DNA of 64,000 nucleotides. Source: Lepiota brunneoincarnata (taxonomy: Eukaryota; Basidiomycota; Agaricomycetes; Agaricales; Agaricaceae). The stretch lies in contig JAEBUN010000002.1 of NCBI GenBank assembly GCA_023014365.1, positions 868,001 through 932,000 of the forward strand, given 5' to 3'. Below the pieces are notes generated by a model. It searched no databases. It saw only the letters and a list, made by a program, of their open reading frames with translations, and was not told the origin of the DNA. The position numbers were made by a program, and so were the translations under genes. Numbering within the stretch: the stretch's first letter is position 1; each line of letters begins with the position of its first letter. Below, in pieces: positions 1 to 10,896 of the stretch.

Positions 1-231
1 TGCAAAGTATTTACGTGTTGTCATTGTATGTGGGTCCGGATTGATTTCAACCGTGGAAATCCTGGAGTAGCAACTTGGCTTTCTCCTTACCCTCACATTC
101 CCGTACTCGCCGCTCAATTCGTTCTCTACCCAGCCCTGGCTGGCGTTTTCCAAACGAAGGCCTTACGCCCTTTACGCTCCTACGCAGTTCACGCTCTCTC
201 AAGAATCTGAATCTGACGATCTACCGCCAGG

Positions 232-3200
232 ATGATCCCTCTAGTTCCAGCTCTCGCCCTTGCTTTTGTTTCGTTCATCGCTTCAGCATTTGTTATTCTT
301 CGCATCGTAATTCCAATCCTCCCGCCGCATCCTTTAAGCAGGCGTGTTTCACCAGTCAGTTCTTTAGAAGTCTATTGAAAATTTTACTGTTTTTCACTGA
401 TGATTCAACGACGTAGGCTGAGTTTGGGCTGCCAAATTTCCGGTCTCTTTCTCCTGCAGACAAGGCCCATGTATGGCTGGCGAAGCTTAGATCTTGTGGC
501 TCTTGCTATTTTCATCTGGCAGGCAGTAGAAGAATCCACTGGAGGGGTTTCGGGCTTTGCGAGCGCAGCAGACCCGATTTCATCCGTAAGACTATGGATT
601 ACCTTCACGATTCGACAGACACTCCTCCTTGTTGTTGCGAGTGTAACTCTCCTGCATGTTCGTCTCGGACGTCCTGTCTCCTTTGGAGGAAAGCATTGGA
701 TCTTGTGGGCGCCCAGCCTTGTCCTAATCCTTACTTCCACCGCACTCTCGGGCGTGATCTCCGGCGCAGGTGTCAACAGCTTGTTTTACGGGTTGATTGC
801 CTATGACTCCGCCATCGCGGTGATGACCCTAGTGGCATTTAGCTGTCTCATCGGTACCTTGTTCATAATCAAGCGCAATCTCACTGCCATTAGTGAGATG
901 GATCCTTGGCCCCCGGTGCGCGAAGCCGAGGAGAAACCCCGACCGTCCTTTGCAACCGAGGACATTGATGCGCTGCGTGAAGGCGGATCCTGGCTTTCTT
1001 CTAATTCCAGCGCCAGCTCTCACCACAATTCGGTTTCTGGATGGTCGTTCTCTACCCACCATAGTACCCATGCCTCCTCGCACGGTCATGGTCGGACACA
1101 GAACCGGGGTCATCACTCTGTACCCGCTAAGTCGCCCTACTGGTTCGGTGCAGCGTCTCGAGAAGACATCCCCCCTGTTCCTCCTTTGCCTTCTCCATAT
1201 GGCCAGATTTCACCTACGGCAGAGTCTTTAGCTGATCCAGACCCGTTCCGAAGGGATGCACCCTCTCCACTGCCTAGCTTCCCTCGAGAGCGCCTCGGCT
1301 CTCAGAGCTCATGGCTGACTTCTACCAATGGTTCTCACGTCACGTTGTCCGCCTGGTCGTTCCCAACCACTCAACGCGAGCCTTCGGTTCGATGCCCGAG
1401 CGTGCGTGACGTCCACACCCCGTCGACCATGGTTTCTCGCCCAAACACACCAGCCCTTGCAAGTGCACAGGTTCTTGGAGGCTATGGCTTATGCTCCAAG
1501 CGAAGCTGAGAAGGGAATTTCTGTCCTTGCAACTGCCCCCGGCACAACTCTGGACATTTCTATTGCCCGTAATTTAGGTTGGTTCTCTTTTATCTTACTC
1601 CCATATGTAAGTATTTCATTTTCCTCGAGCTAGTGAGAGGTTTATCACTTTCTCCTAGGCATTCTCGTTGCCTTACCTTGTCATGATGTCCCAGGAAGAT
1701 CCCTTCGCCCTTGGTGGCAAACATTCTCTTCATCTTGTCGCTCACGATGTCCTCACCGATTCTGGCCCTTAACATCTTACTCAAATGCCCATTCCCCATT
1801 CCTACTGGTCTCTTCGATGTCTCTACCCAGCTTCCACCCGACCTTCGCGGCCCTAGGGAAAGCACGGCCCCGCCCAAATGGTCCCATGAGTACAAGCGTA
1901 GTATGAGCGCCAGCGTCACGGTTGTCGAAGGTCGCCGCAGTGGTGACGTCTGGATTTCCAAGGGTGACGCTGTGGACTGGGAAAGGCAAACTAGGTCGTG
2001 CAATTGAGGTGCTCAATCCACGCCCCAAGTTATCAGTCCTTCCCCCGGAAGAAAGTGTTGAGGGACCTGAGCTCTCTCCGCCCTTGCCGATCCAGGATGG
2101 AGACTCATCTCTGCCGATCAACATTCACAACACCCCTGCATCCGAGGCCAGCGCACAATTTGGTCGCATCAGGAAGGATTCCAAGGCTAGCTCCTACCTT
2201 TCCGGGGGCGATGAGAGCCTCGCCTTCGCCAGTAGGATCATGATTGCACAACGTCACTACTCCACTCTCGCTCAGACCGTGGTTGTTTCAAGTACCTCTC
2301 CCGAAAAACAAGAGCCTCATGGAGTTCAGCTCGTCACCAAAGCCACTGGTGCGGTCATCACCAGGTCGGGACATCTGCGTTCTCGATCTATTACGTCCAC
2401 CAATGGACCAGAAACCCCGACGCCCACTGAGAGCTTTAGGATTAGTCCCACCCCGCCCCCATCGTTCCCACTTCCTCCCACTCCCCCCAACGTCCGGGCT
2501 GCTCGACTTGCCAAACTCGCTCACAAGAAATCATTCTCCTCTGGCTTCGATTTTGGTCCCGTCGATGACATGAACGAGATTGACGCTCTTACCGCCGGAG
2601 TACTTCCTCTCCTTGTTCCTGGTCTGAAGGTTGGCGATGATATGAGGATCAAAGAAGATGACTGGACCCCCCCTGGTAGTTACAGCAAGAACAAGGGGAT
2701 GAAGATAGTTAAAAAGATGAATGAATTCGGACTCGACTTTTCTTCACCTCAAGTGGCGTCCACTCCTGCTAGGAGACCTCGCAGCCGGAAACAATCTGGC
2801 CACCGCAAGAACCATTATAGCCTTCCTAGGTCAGTAGTTCTTTGATCCGTGTATGCCTTTGTAAACTGAAATTATTTTACAGCTTGGGTCTTGGCAAGAA
2901 CGGTATCCATTCTTTAACTGCATGGGGTGCCGAAATCCGCTGGCGCCATCGAAAATAGGGCTTGGCCAATACACTGCAGTCCCCAGCAATGTCGAAGTTG
3001 GATGGAGAAATACTGTGTTCGGTGCAGAGTCCATTCCCAATGCTGTGCCCTACCTTCATGCTCTCCGTGAAGAGGAAGAGCATGCTGGACAGAAGACCGG
3101 GGCGAACTTGGGACGGACAATGTCTACCCGTTCACTTGGGCTTCGTCCCGAAGTTCCCCATGCAGTCAACTCTGCCCGCTGCCTCGCTACTCAGTATGAA

Positions 3201-3900
3201 CCCTCCCACATCTGCAGCATCCACCGCAACGCTCTTTGAGGAGATCGAGGCCGATTTCGCGTCTGGTCCTATAGCCGAGAGTACGCCCCATAATACTGTC
3301 ACTCAGAAGTCATCCCGCAAGCAACCACCGCCACCGTTGCCCCTCAATCGTGAGGTTCAAAACCGTCGCTCAAGTATTGTTTATATCAAATCCGAAGATA
3401 ATGTCAACGTCACACCCCCTAATGCCGAATCCACGACGATTTCTACGATGGCTTCGCTCGCTCAATGGTCTTCCCGGGCGGTCAGACCCCTTTTACCCAA
3501 AGCCAGCAAACTCCAACGCAAGATCTCCAACGCATCTTCGATCGTCTCCAGCGCAAAGTCAGGCGAGCCCAGAGCTGGCCTGCGTCCCCTCGCACTTTTG
3601 CAGGATAGAGATCCTAACACCGTGGCTAGCAGTCCAGTGTTGAGTGAAACTCGCCCTTTGAGTCTCGGGAAGAAACAAAAGTCGCGACGGGCGGCGCCCG
3701 AGTTCTGTGATGAGAACGCGGACCCAGACACTCTTCGTTCAGTCAGCAACAAGAATCTGAAGCCGTTGAAGCTCGCTCGCTCAGAGACCAGCAAGATGCG
3801 GGGAATCTTGCGGCAGAGTGAAGTCCTTCCTGACGTCGTTGTTCGTCCTCCCTCAGAGAGCAACCATACTGCATTTGCCTACAGCTTCCGTGACGACTGA
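232..3900 (+). CDS. Multi-pass membrane protein with long Ser/Pro-rich tail, reading frame broken
   Basis: I recognise this as a conserved Agaricomycete protein of unknown function. The ATG at 232 opens a hydrophobic N-terminus; an intron at 355-416 leads into AEFGLPNFRSLSPADKAHVW and then hydrophobic helices to about 870. A basic, Ser/His-rich loop, further helices (1550-1790) and a long low-complexity cytosolic-type tail with PPTPP and RRPRSRK stretches follow, ending at 3900. Other introns lie at 1607-1658 and 2830-2882. No single frame encodes the protein. Conserved sequence jumps to the +1 frame near 482, 1487, 1700, 1979 and 3195, and by +2 (or -1) near 2935. No GT-AG intron of realistic length explains these jumps. 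Each looks like one extra base, so the locus is either an old pseudogene or a good gene with base-calling errors. The preserved protein sequence between breaks favours the latter. Confidence 0.6.
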
Positions 3901-4417
3901 TCTTCGGATCTATACCCATAATAACGAGCTGCTTTCAAGTTTTTTCTTTGTTGATGCAATGTTTATTGTTATTGGCTCTCATGCTGTTTATATTGCTTTC
4001 TTTTCATCATATACCCCAATCAGACTTTATGCCCGCCTCGTCATTTCATTTCCTCACGTTTCATGTCATTTTGCACGAACTCGAACCATGTTTTGTCGCT
4101 TCGCTATCATGTCCATTTGCTATCAAGTTTCCTCCACGTCGATATTGTTCTATCCATCGCTCTACTCCCTCGCACTGGCTGCCTCGTTGAACTATGCTTC
4201 TATGCTTCTCCTTTCCTTATGTCAGTATTAAATCTGCGATACGTGGTTGCCTTGGACTTCAGTGCTGCTTTTTGTAGCCGTATTGCTCATTGCACTTCGC
4301 TACATGTAGTAGGACGAAACCTAGGTAGTACACTAGCCGAAAATTTATTGGACGCTAGAAGTATCCTCATTTTCTAGTCATCAAGTATTGTGATAGCAGG
4401 ATTTGAGGAACAAGAGA
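3901..4417. other. Intergenic, convergent 3' ends
   Basis: This is a T-rich 3' region between the plus-strand membrane-protein gene and minus-strand THOC3. Its short open frames look random. I see no gene, repeat or RNA. Confidence 0.5.
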
Positions 4418-5855
4418 CTATTCAAGAAGACCGAACAAGCTGATCACTGCTACGGGGGGCGGAGCACCTTCCCGTGCTTTCGTTTGGCCACAGTATGCAA
4501 CGACGTATCGTGAAGGATGCCACGCTACGGTAGGAGATGGTGCAAGAGCGGGAACCCGATGTAGAGGTGCACCGGTTTCGGTCGCACACTGAAGGACAAA
4601 TCAAAAAAAAAACCAAGCAGGCACCGACGTTGATACTCACGATATCAATGTAAGAGCCGGTGCTGGCAATTGCAAGGAACTCGCCGTCATGAGAAAAGTT
4701 TAGGTCAGTAACGCTGTTTCTTCAGCCAATGTCAGGACACAATACTTCAATAGCTAATGCAAGAGGACATACTCGCAAGCAGTGATAGTTTTTGCGGATA
4801 TCCAATCTTTCATGTCAAACATGTTGACAATCGAATCGTAACCTCCAGAAGCGAGATAGCTACGATGAATCAATCAAACAAGGGTAACGAGAGTTACCTA
4901 TAGGCTACTTACCGTCCTCGAGGATCAAGGGCAAGTGCCATACAGCCACCTACATGAGCCGCTGGCGAGTCTCTTACTTCTAGACTTGGGTAGTCAAGTA
5001 CACGAAGAGTGTGCTCGGAATGAAAAGCAACCACCAGTCCATCCCCCGTGTGATTGAAAATGGCTTTAGATCCAACCTGTCTGAGAGTGAGATAGAGGTT
5101 ATTGAACGTTAGATGGTGCAGTTTGAGCGGACCGAGTCTTTCTGGCTGGCTATAGTTTTGATATGCCATTGTTCTTTGGCCTCCTCTGTCTCCTTGCCAT
5201 ACGACATAAACATGAGCTGATGAGTTGCCGTGACGAAAAGCAACGAGCGACCATCTGGGGCATAGTGGGTGTAAGTGGGAGAAACCTTTACGGGACACTG
5301 TTGGATGCAACGACTTTCTGGCGAAATGAAGTGAAATCAGGCCTTCCCAACATTGCCACCGTAACTTACGTCTTGCGTCCCAGAAGACGATGCGTCTATC
5401 TTTTTGGCTCGAGGTACAAAACAGTTCCGGGTGTGTTGGATTCCAGGACATATAGTCAACATCATCGGAATGGCCACCCGTGTAGATTTGGGCAGATCTG
5501 TATTCGAGCTATGGTGACGTTTGACTTTCACCCCAATGCACATAAGGAGAACCTACTGGTTTATCTGGATCCCAGACTTTGGCTGTTTTATCGATACCAA
5601 CAGCGGCAAGCTTCTTCCCATCACAGCTCCATGCGACATGAGTCATCGCTTGAGCACTTGGGTACCGATAATCCCGTGGTTTGAATGCAGAAAAGGTCGG
5701 GGGCTACCCAAGGATAGGAAAAACGATGAGCTTTATTGCCATTTCGCCTTAGTGAATGGTCATACATGAATACCGCGTGCAGAAAATGTGGTATGCGGAG
5801 GTGGAGAGGGCGGTTTTTGGGGCGGTGGAATATCTTCTTCAGTAGCTGCAGCCAT
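4418..5855 (-). CDS. THOC3: THO complex subunit 3 (Tex3/THOC3), WD40 protein
   Basis: This is a WD40 beta-propeller subunit of the THO/TREX complex, which couples transcription elongation to nuclear mRNA export. Eight exons fit one frame with canonical splice sites: 5855-5766, 5703-5557, 5508-5370, 5317-5133, 5076-4913, 4859-4773, 4713-4641 and 4588-4418, giving about 351 residues, the usual THOC3 size. Blades are visible as HVAWSCDGKKLAAVGIDKTA, a GGHSDDVDYMSWNP stretch and DPRGRYLASGGYDSIVNMFD. The C-terminus carries SPTVAWHPSRYVVAYCGQ, typical of fungal Tex3. A Pro-rich N-terminus precedes the propeller. The gene is intact. The small fourth intron (5132-5077) was chosen because it restores phase. 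Confidence 0.9.
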
Positions 5856-5926
5856 GGACGCAAGACTCAAAGGTCGTGAAATTGCAATGATAGGTTCCGG
5901 ATAAATACAAATACAAATACAATTCA

Positions 5927-7315
5927 TCAGAGCTTCCCTTTCGTAGCGGAGGACCTCAAGCCTCTTAACCATGCAGCAATGTGGTTGGTCACTTCATCTC
6001 TGGCTTCTACCATGATCCAATGACCCTTTCCTTCCAATGCAATATCCTGGAGTCGCGGAATGAATTTTCCCGCCTTCCTGATTACGGAAGGCGTAGCAGT
6101 GAGGTCCCTAGTTCCCCACAGGAAAAGAACGGGCAAATCTGATCGCAAGTTAGACAAGAGATCCGCAGCTAAATGATTCTGTCAATTAATCCACCATGGT
6201 GGCTGAACAAGACAAATACCATACCAAGCTCTTCTTCGTGTCTGTGTTTTGAAGTACGATAGTAATTTAGGGGCCCATTCATACCTTTCCTCAAGACTTC
6301 GCAGTAATACTGGAACTCCTAGAGTCAATAGAGTGAGATTCACGAAGGTTTGGAACTGGGAACTGCAACCCACTTTCGGAAGGAGTATTGAATCCGGCAT
6401 CTCAGGTGGTGGAGTGTCAAGCCTTGTTATCGCCTTGGTTAAATCCACAGATGACTTCGTAGAGCGAAACATGACACCCAGGAATCTTTCCAACTACGAA
6501 AAGACTTTAATCATTCAGGCGCCCCAAGCATACGAGACCGCTGACATTTGCTTCAATATCTTTCGTAGATTTTTGACTGGAAAAATACACTTGATATCTG
6601 AGGTTGGGCGCCTTCCTCGCGACTTCTTCAATCGGCATGTAGACAGGTGAAGGTGGTATATAAGGAACGCTTAGCCTAGCAGTATATAGTCAGCAACCTG
6701 AAAATTGGAATGCTTTGGAAACGACTTACATGATGAGAGCAAGCAATCGATTGGGGTACCAAAGCGCGAATCTACCGACCGTGTGGGATCCCCAGTCATG
6801 ACCAATGAGCACCTGGGCAGAGAGGTTCTCAACAACCAGAGATGCGGTCGTTCAACGAACGTACGGCGCGCTGAAGTCCAAGCAAATCAAGTAGCGCGGC
6901 CAAGTCTGCACACAATTTCTTGGTGGTATACTCCTCGATATTCCACGGTTTGTCCGTGCCTCCATAACCAAGCATGTCTGGCACCACGACTCGACAACCT
7001 TGCCTTACCCATGGTCCAATTTGGTGTCGCCAGCCGTACCTAGACAGGATTGTTCGGTTTATTGACCTGTGTACCGTAAAGCTCATAAGGATTGATATCA
7101 CCAGAAGTCTGGAAATCCATGCACGCAGAGAATAGTCGCATTTAAGCTTGGGTCATATCGACTCGGCAATTGATCAACCTAGTTAGGCATTTAAGATATT
7201 AAAAGTTGTAATGAACTTGTGTCAGGGGGATTGACGTCTTTACAAAGTGATAGGTTCGGCCGTTCGATAATTTCTCGATTCGATGGTTGAAGCTCTCTGG
7301 TTTGGCAGGGTTCAT
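5927..7315 (-). CDS. Alpha/beta hydrolase, epoxide hydrolase family
   Basis: This is a soluble epoxide-hydrolase-type alpha/beta hydrolase of about 335 residues in eight exons: 7315-7244, 7178-7102, 7039-6865, 6812-6730, 6675-6546, 6493-6374, 6318-6220 and 6178-5927. Visible elements are the oxyanion motif HGFPDFWYGWRHQ, the RVVVPDMLGYGGTDKP strand, and the nucleophile elbow GHDWGS with Asp rather than Ser. The lid has NYYRTSK supplying a candidate lid Tyr, the acid Asp lies in LFLWGTRD and the catalytic His in GKGHW. An Asp nucleophile indicates hydrolysis of epoxides (or C-halogen bonds) rather than esters; the substrate is unknown. No signal peptide is seen, so it is probably cytosolic. 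It lies 71 bp upstream of THOC3 on the same strand. The gene is intact. Confidence 0.85.
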
Positions 7316-7681
7316 GATCGTCTGGGTCGAGCGGCAACGCAGTCTTCGTTTTCCACCGGCTTACCGGTAATGCGGAGTTCTAAACGTCGGCATCGGAGAT
7401 TGAAAGTCGACGGCACGTCACGACTGAGTCTTTCTTTCTTGACGACTTCGGTGCCGGTACTCGACTCTGACTACAACGCCTACAACACCCTTTCCTTCAT
7501 TCTAGCATTTTCAAGCGACTTTCACATTCCAAGCGACCACAACACTTTGTTTTCTGGACAATCAGACCTTCACTTCCCTTTTTTTCTTCAATTTTTTTTC
7601 CCACTATCAAGTAAGGTCTGCTCTGACCGAGCCATTCTCTAACGTCATACTTACACCCCTCTTTCTTCAATAGTATCCGCA
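7316..7681. promoter_or_regulatory. Divergent intergenic region and 5' leader of the Btz gene
   Basis: This region separates the minus-strand hydrolase from the plus-strand Btz gene and must hold both promoters. Its right half (about 7430-7610) is strongly pyrimidine-rich on the plus strand, typical of fungal core promoters and leaders. A GTAAGG donor at about 7611 and a CAATAG acceptor just before the ATG suggest a 5'-leader intron; this is inferred only from the splice-like signals. Confidence 0.4.
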
Positions 7682-10262
7682 ATGCCTGCACCTGTGGTCT
7701 CACAACCGTCTACCCGTACAGCCAACCCCAATACCTCTCAAAAACCACACACTCTCGCCCGTACAAAGAAGTCGAGGATTGGCAGACGGAGAGGGCGTGC
7801 CAGAGATGGCTTCGAGAGTGATGACGAGATAGAGCGGAACCTTTCTTCTGACTCGGAATTTGATTCAGATGGCTCTCCGTCGACTGACTCTGCGGCCGAC
7901 TCTGACCAGGAGTCAGCATCTGAAGACGAGCTCCCCGCACGACAACCCGACGCTCACACTCCCAATACCAGCCAAAGTTCCAGTGCTCCGGACAAAGACA
8001 TTTCCGCCAATGGGAATATGGGAGGTGCATTCTTTTCAGCATCCAATTGGTCGGAAATGGTTGCAGAAGAGAACGCGAACGGTGCTGCGGAACTGCCTGT
8101 CATCGAATTCTCGGATTTCAAGGCTCTGGCTGTGTCTTCGCCCCCACTCCCTGCGCGGAAAAGTAAAAGGTCCACGAAGAAGAAAACGCCGCTTGCCTCA
8201 TCTTCCCGGTTAGCTCCTGCGCCAGAGCCTTCCCCTACATCCCAACAGCATTCGGAGAGACCCGCTAATGCCGATGTTGTAGAGAAGGTGGATCAAGACA
8301 AAGAGGAGGAACTACCCAAACGATCATCTTTCCAGCCGAGACGCCCTTTCGGTCAGAGTGCTCGCCAGGCATACCAGCAGAAGCTGGAGACAGACCCATC
8401 CTTCGTTCCTAAAGTAGGAGGGTTCTGGGGCCATGACGATCGTTTGATGGATAAGGATTTGCGAAGTCTGAGTGGCTGGTGGAGAGGCAGATGGCAGGGA
8501 CGGGGAAGAGGAAGAGGAGCATTTACGTTTGGACCTGGGCGCGGAGGTCCACATGCTGTGGCTGGGACCAACGACGGTGCAGAGAGGGGTGGAGGGCAGG
8601 AGAATGTTGAGCTGCCCCTCATTGAACGGCCCTGGACACATGATGGATTTGAAGAAATGAAACGAAAGGAGGAGCAGCGTTCAGAGGTTCAGGCTCAACG
8701 GCAGGTCAGCTCCCCGCTGCGTGGTAGCGCTCGTGGACGCGGTGGTTCTGTAGCCAATCGCGGGGATCGCGGAGGTCCTCGTGGGGGATTCATTAATGCG
8801 GGAAGTCGTGCTGCTGCTGCGGCCAAACAAGGTCGTATCTGGTACGCCATGAAACCGGAACACATGTGGACAAAGCAGAGTGAAAATTTCCTCTTCTTTG
8901 ACTCGTCCTCGAAACAGCGAGCTCAAGGCACCACCTACCGCATCCGCTTGCCGGGTTCCCAACCTCAAACTCTCAAAGCTCCTCCGCCCCCGTCGCAGGT
9001 ATCATTTCCTGACTCAGTGAAGGATACTGCTGCAGGTAGTGTCGCTTGGGTCGGATTCCGGCGAAACATCGATCATGGTCCGCCTTCCAAAGCGAGTGGA
9101 GATGGAATCCCCAACTACCATCGACGAGGCTCCCATTGAGGATGTTTTCACGGTTCGTCCGCGTCTCGTCAACGTGGAGCCCATACCTCTTCCAGCACCT
9201 TCGAATACCAAATCCTCCCCTCCCGCAGACAGGCCCACTCATCATTCTCAGCTATCTTCCTCGACTGCCGACCCGAACCCATCTGTTCGATCTCAACTTG
9301 AACAACTCTCCCTCGAACCAACCACATCCGATCCAGCACGCTGGGCTCAGACGGAGAAAGCTGTGCTACGTAAACCGACGAGTGAGGCGCCCGATGAAGA
9401 GCCTGCCAAGCCTGCGGTCTTGGAAACCAGCCCCCAACGACCATCTCTCCCTCCTATCCAAACCGTTTATAGCCCCCCTCCTGCACTTCCTTCACCGGTT
9501 TATACTTCCTCTTACGGATATCCGACGCTACCTCCAGGGATCGCCCTCAACCAACATGGAATGCCCTACGAACTGGCGACTGGTCGTCCTGTGTTCCTTC
9601 CTGCCCCGCCACCTCCATCAATGTACAATCCTCGGCCTCTCATGCATTCTCACATACCACAACAGAGCGTATCATTCATGACACCTCCACCGCATATGCA
9701 TCACTCCTCTGCCATGTCTCCTGATTTCATTGCTCACCAGCCACCTTCGCACTCTCACACACCTTCTGCGACCGTTCCTATCAACGGATTTGTTGATCCG
9801 GCGACTGGCGTTCCGATCTTCTCACTCCCAAGGTCATCACGCATAGAGATCCGCGCTCCCGGAGAGGACTCGACTAAACCTGCTGTCAAGGCCCCTTCAA
9901 TGTCTTCACCTCCTGCCCGCTCCCAGCCTCATTTACGCGCCTCATCTGCCTCATACGCCAACTCACCATCGCAGTACCATCCTGGAGCCGACTACGGGTA
10001 CCACTCCTACAGCTCGTCCTCGGATGTGAGCACACTGCCCTCATACGCTGAGGGCAATGCTACAACTGAAGGAGCACAAGCTTCAAGTACGGCACTACAA
10101 CAGCACGTCCCAACTGCTCCGTCAATGATGCCCTACCCCGCGTATCAGCAGTATTATTACCCGGAGGCAGCTTATGGCTACCCTCCGTACGTAGACATGC
10201 CACAGGTTGGCCAGTACGATATGTATCCACCTATGGAGGTGCACGGGGCCACATACTACTGA
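7682..10262 (+). CDS. Btz (CASC3/Barentsz-like) domain protein
   Basis: A large disordered protein (about 847 residues) carries the Btz motif that lets CASC3/Barentsz-type factors bind eIF4A-III and RNA in exon junction complexes. The motif covers roughly residues 215-275, around PFGQSARQAYQQKLE, FVPKVGGFWGHDDRLMDK and SGWWRGRW. Before it lies a basic KKSRIGRRRGRARDGF stretch followed by an acidic Ser/Asp region. After it come RGRGRG and RGGPRGG repeats of RNA-binding type, then a long Pro/Tyr-rich tail with SYGYPTLPPG and YQQYYYPE features. Exon 1 is 7682-8998 and exon 2 is 9036-10262. The 37-nt intron between them (8999-9035, GT-AG) is the only way to join the two frames with normal splice signals. 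Ribosomal frameshift or sequencing error are less likely alternatives here. It is likely nuclear or shuttling, acting in mRNP assembly, localisation or decay. Confidence 0.8.
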
Positions 10263-10896
10263 CCAAGTCCGAGTAACGAGGAATCGCGGTTGCCCCGCCT
10301 AGTCCCCCTTTTTGTTTTTTTTCTTCCTCTTGTATTGCCTTTAACCCCGCTTGCTTGGGATAATGGCTATTGACTTTTTTTTTGCCCCTCGTTTGCTTAT
10401 GATGACCCAACACGACCTTGCTGCTCCTCCTCTAGGCCCCTACTCTAGTAGTATTTACAACCTGGCATCAATTTTTTTTGCTTTCTCCTGCATCAATCCT
10501 CTCATATTCATTCAATTCATGTTCTCTCTCTTAATTGCTTGATTGCAATAACACTGGTACATCATAGTAGCTCCATAGGTAAAAACTTTGTAGTATGCCG
10601 TCTGTTTCATTTGTCCTTTGCCTTCTTGGCTCCTTGGCCTCTCTCTCACTGTTGCTTGGTTGGCTTCTACATATACATAACTTTCTTGTTTGATGTTGCG
10701 TTATAATGATACCATTGGACACATTGTTTGTTGGTCTGGCTCAACATCTGAATACCTCAACCTGGGTCCGGTGATATGATGATTGAAAACCACTGTCCAA
10801 GATGGCACTCTTTTTTCACTCTGTGATTACAGCAGCGTGACTGTGCAAGTAACGACTGGACGGATGCCTTAAAATTACAAGTCTACTCCCACACTC
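10263..10896. other. 3' untranslated/intergenic region
   Basis: AT-rich sequence with several T-runs follows the Btz stop, consistent with a 3' UTR, then spacer up to the stop of sedolisin copy A, which is convergent. No gene is seen. Confidence 0.5.

Noticed and set aside
475..492. A 20-nt GT...AG segment that could pass as a tiny intron
   Set aside because: It is too short for splicing, and its removal leads into the wrong third frame.
470..495. CTTAGA at the first frame jump, similar to the yeast Ty +1 slippery site
   Set aside because: The other jump sites do not share this heptamer, and several lie in simple base runs, so programmed frameshifting is not supported.
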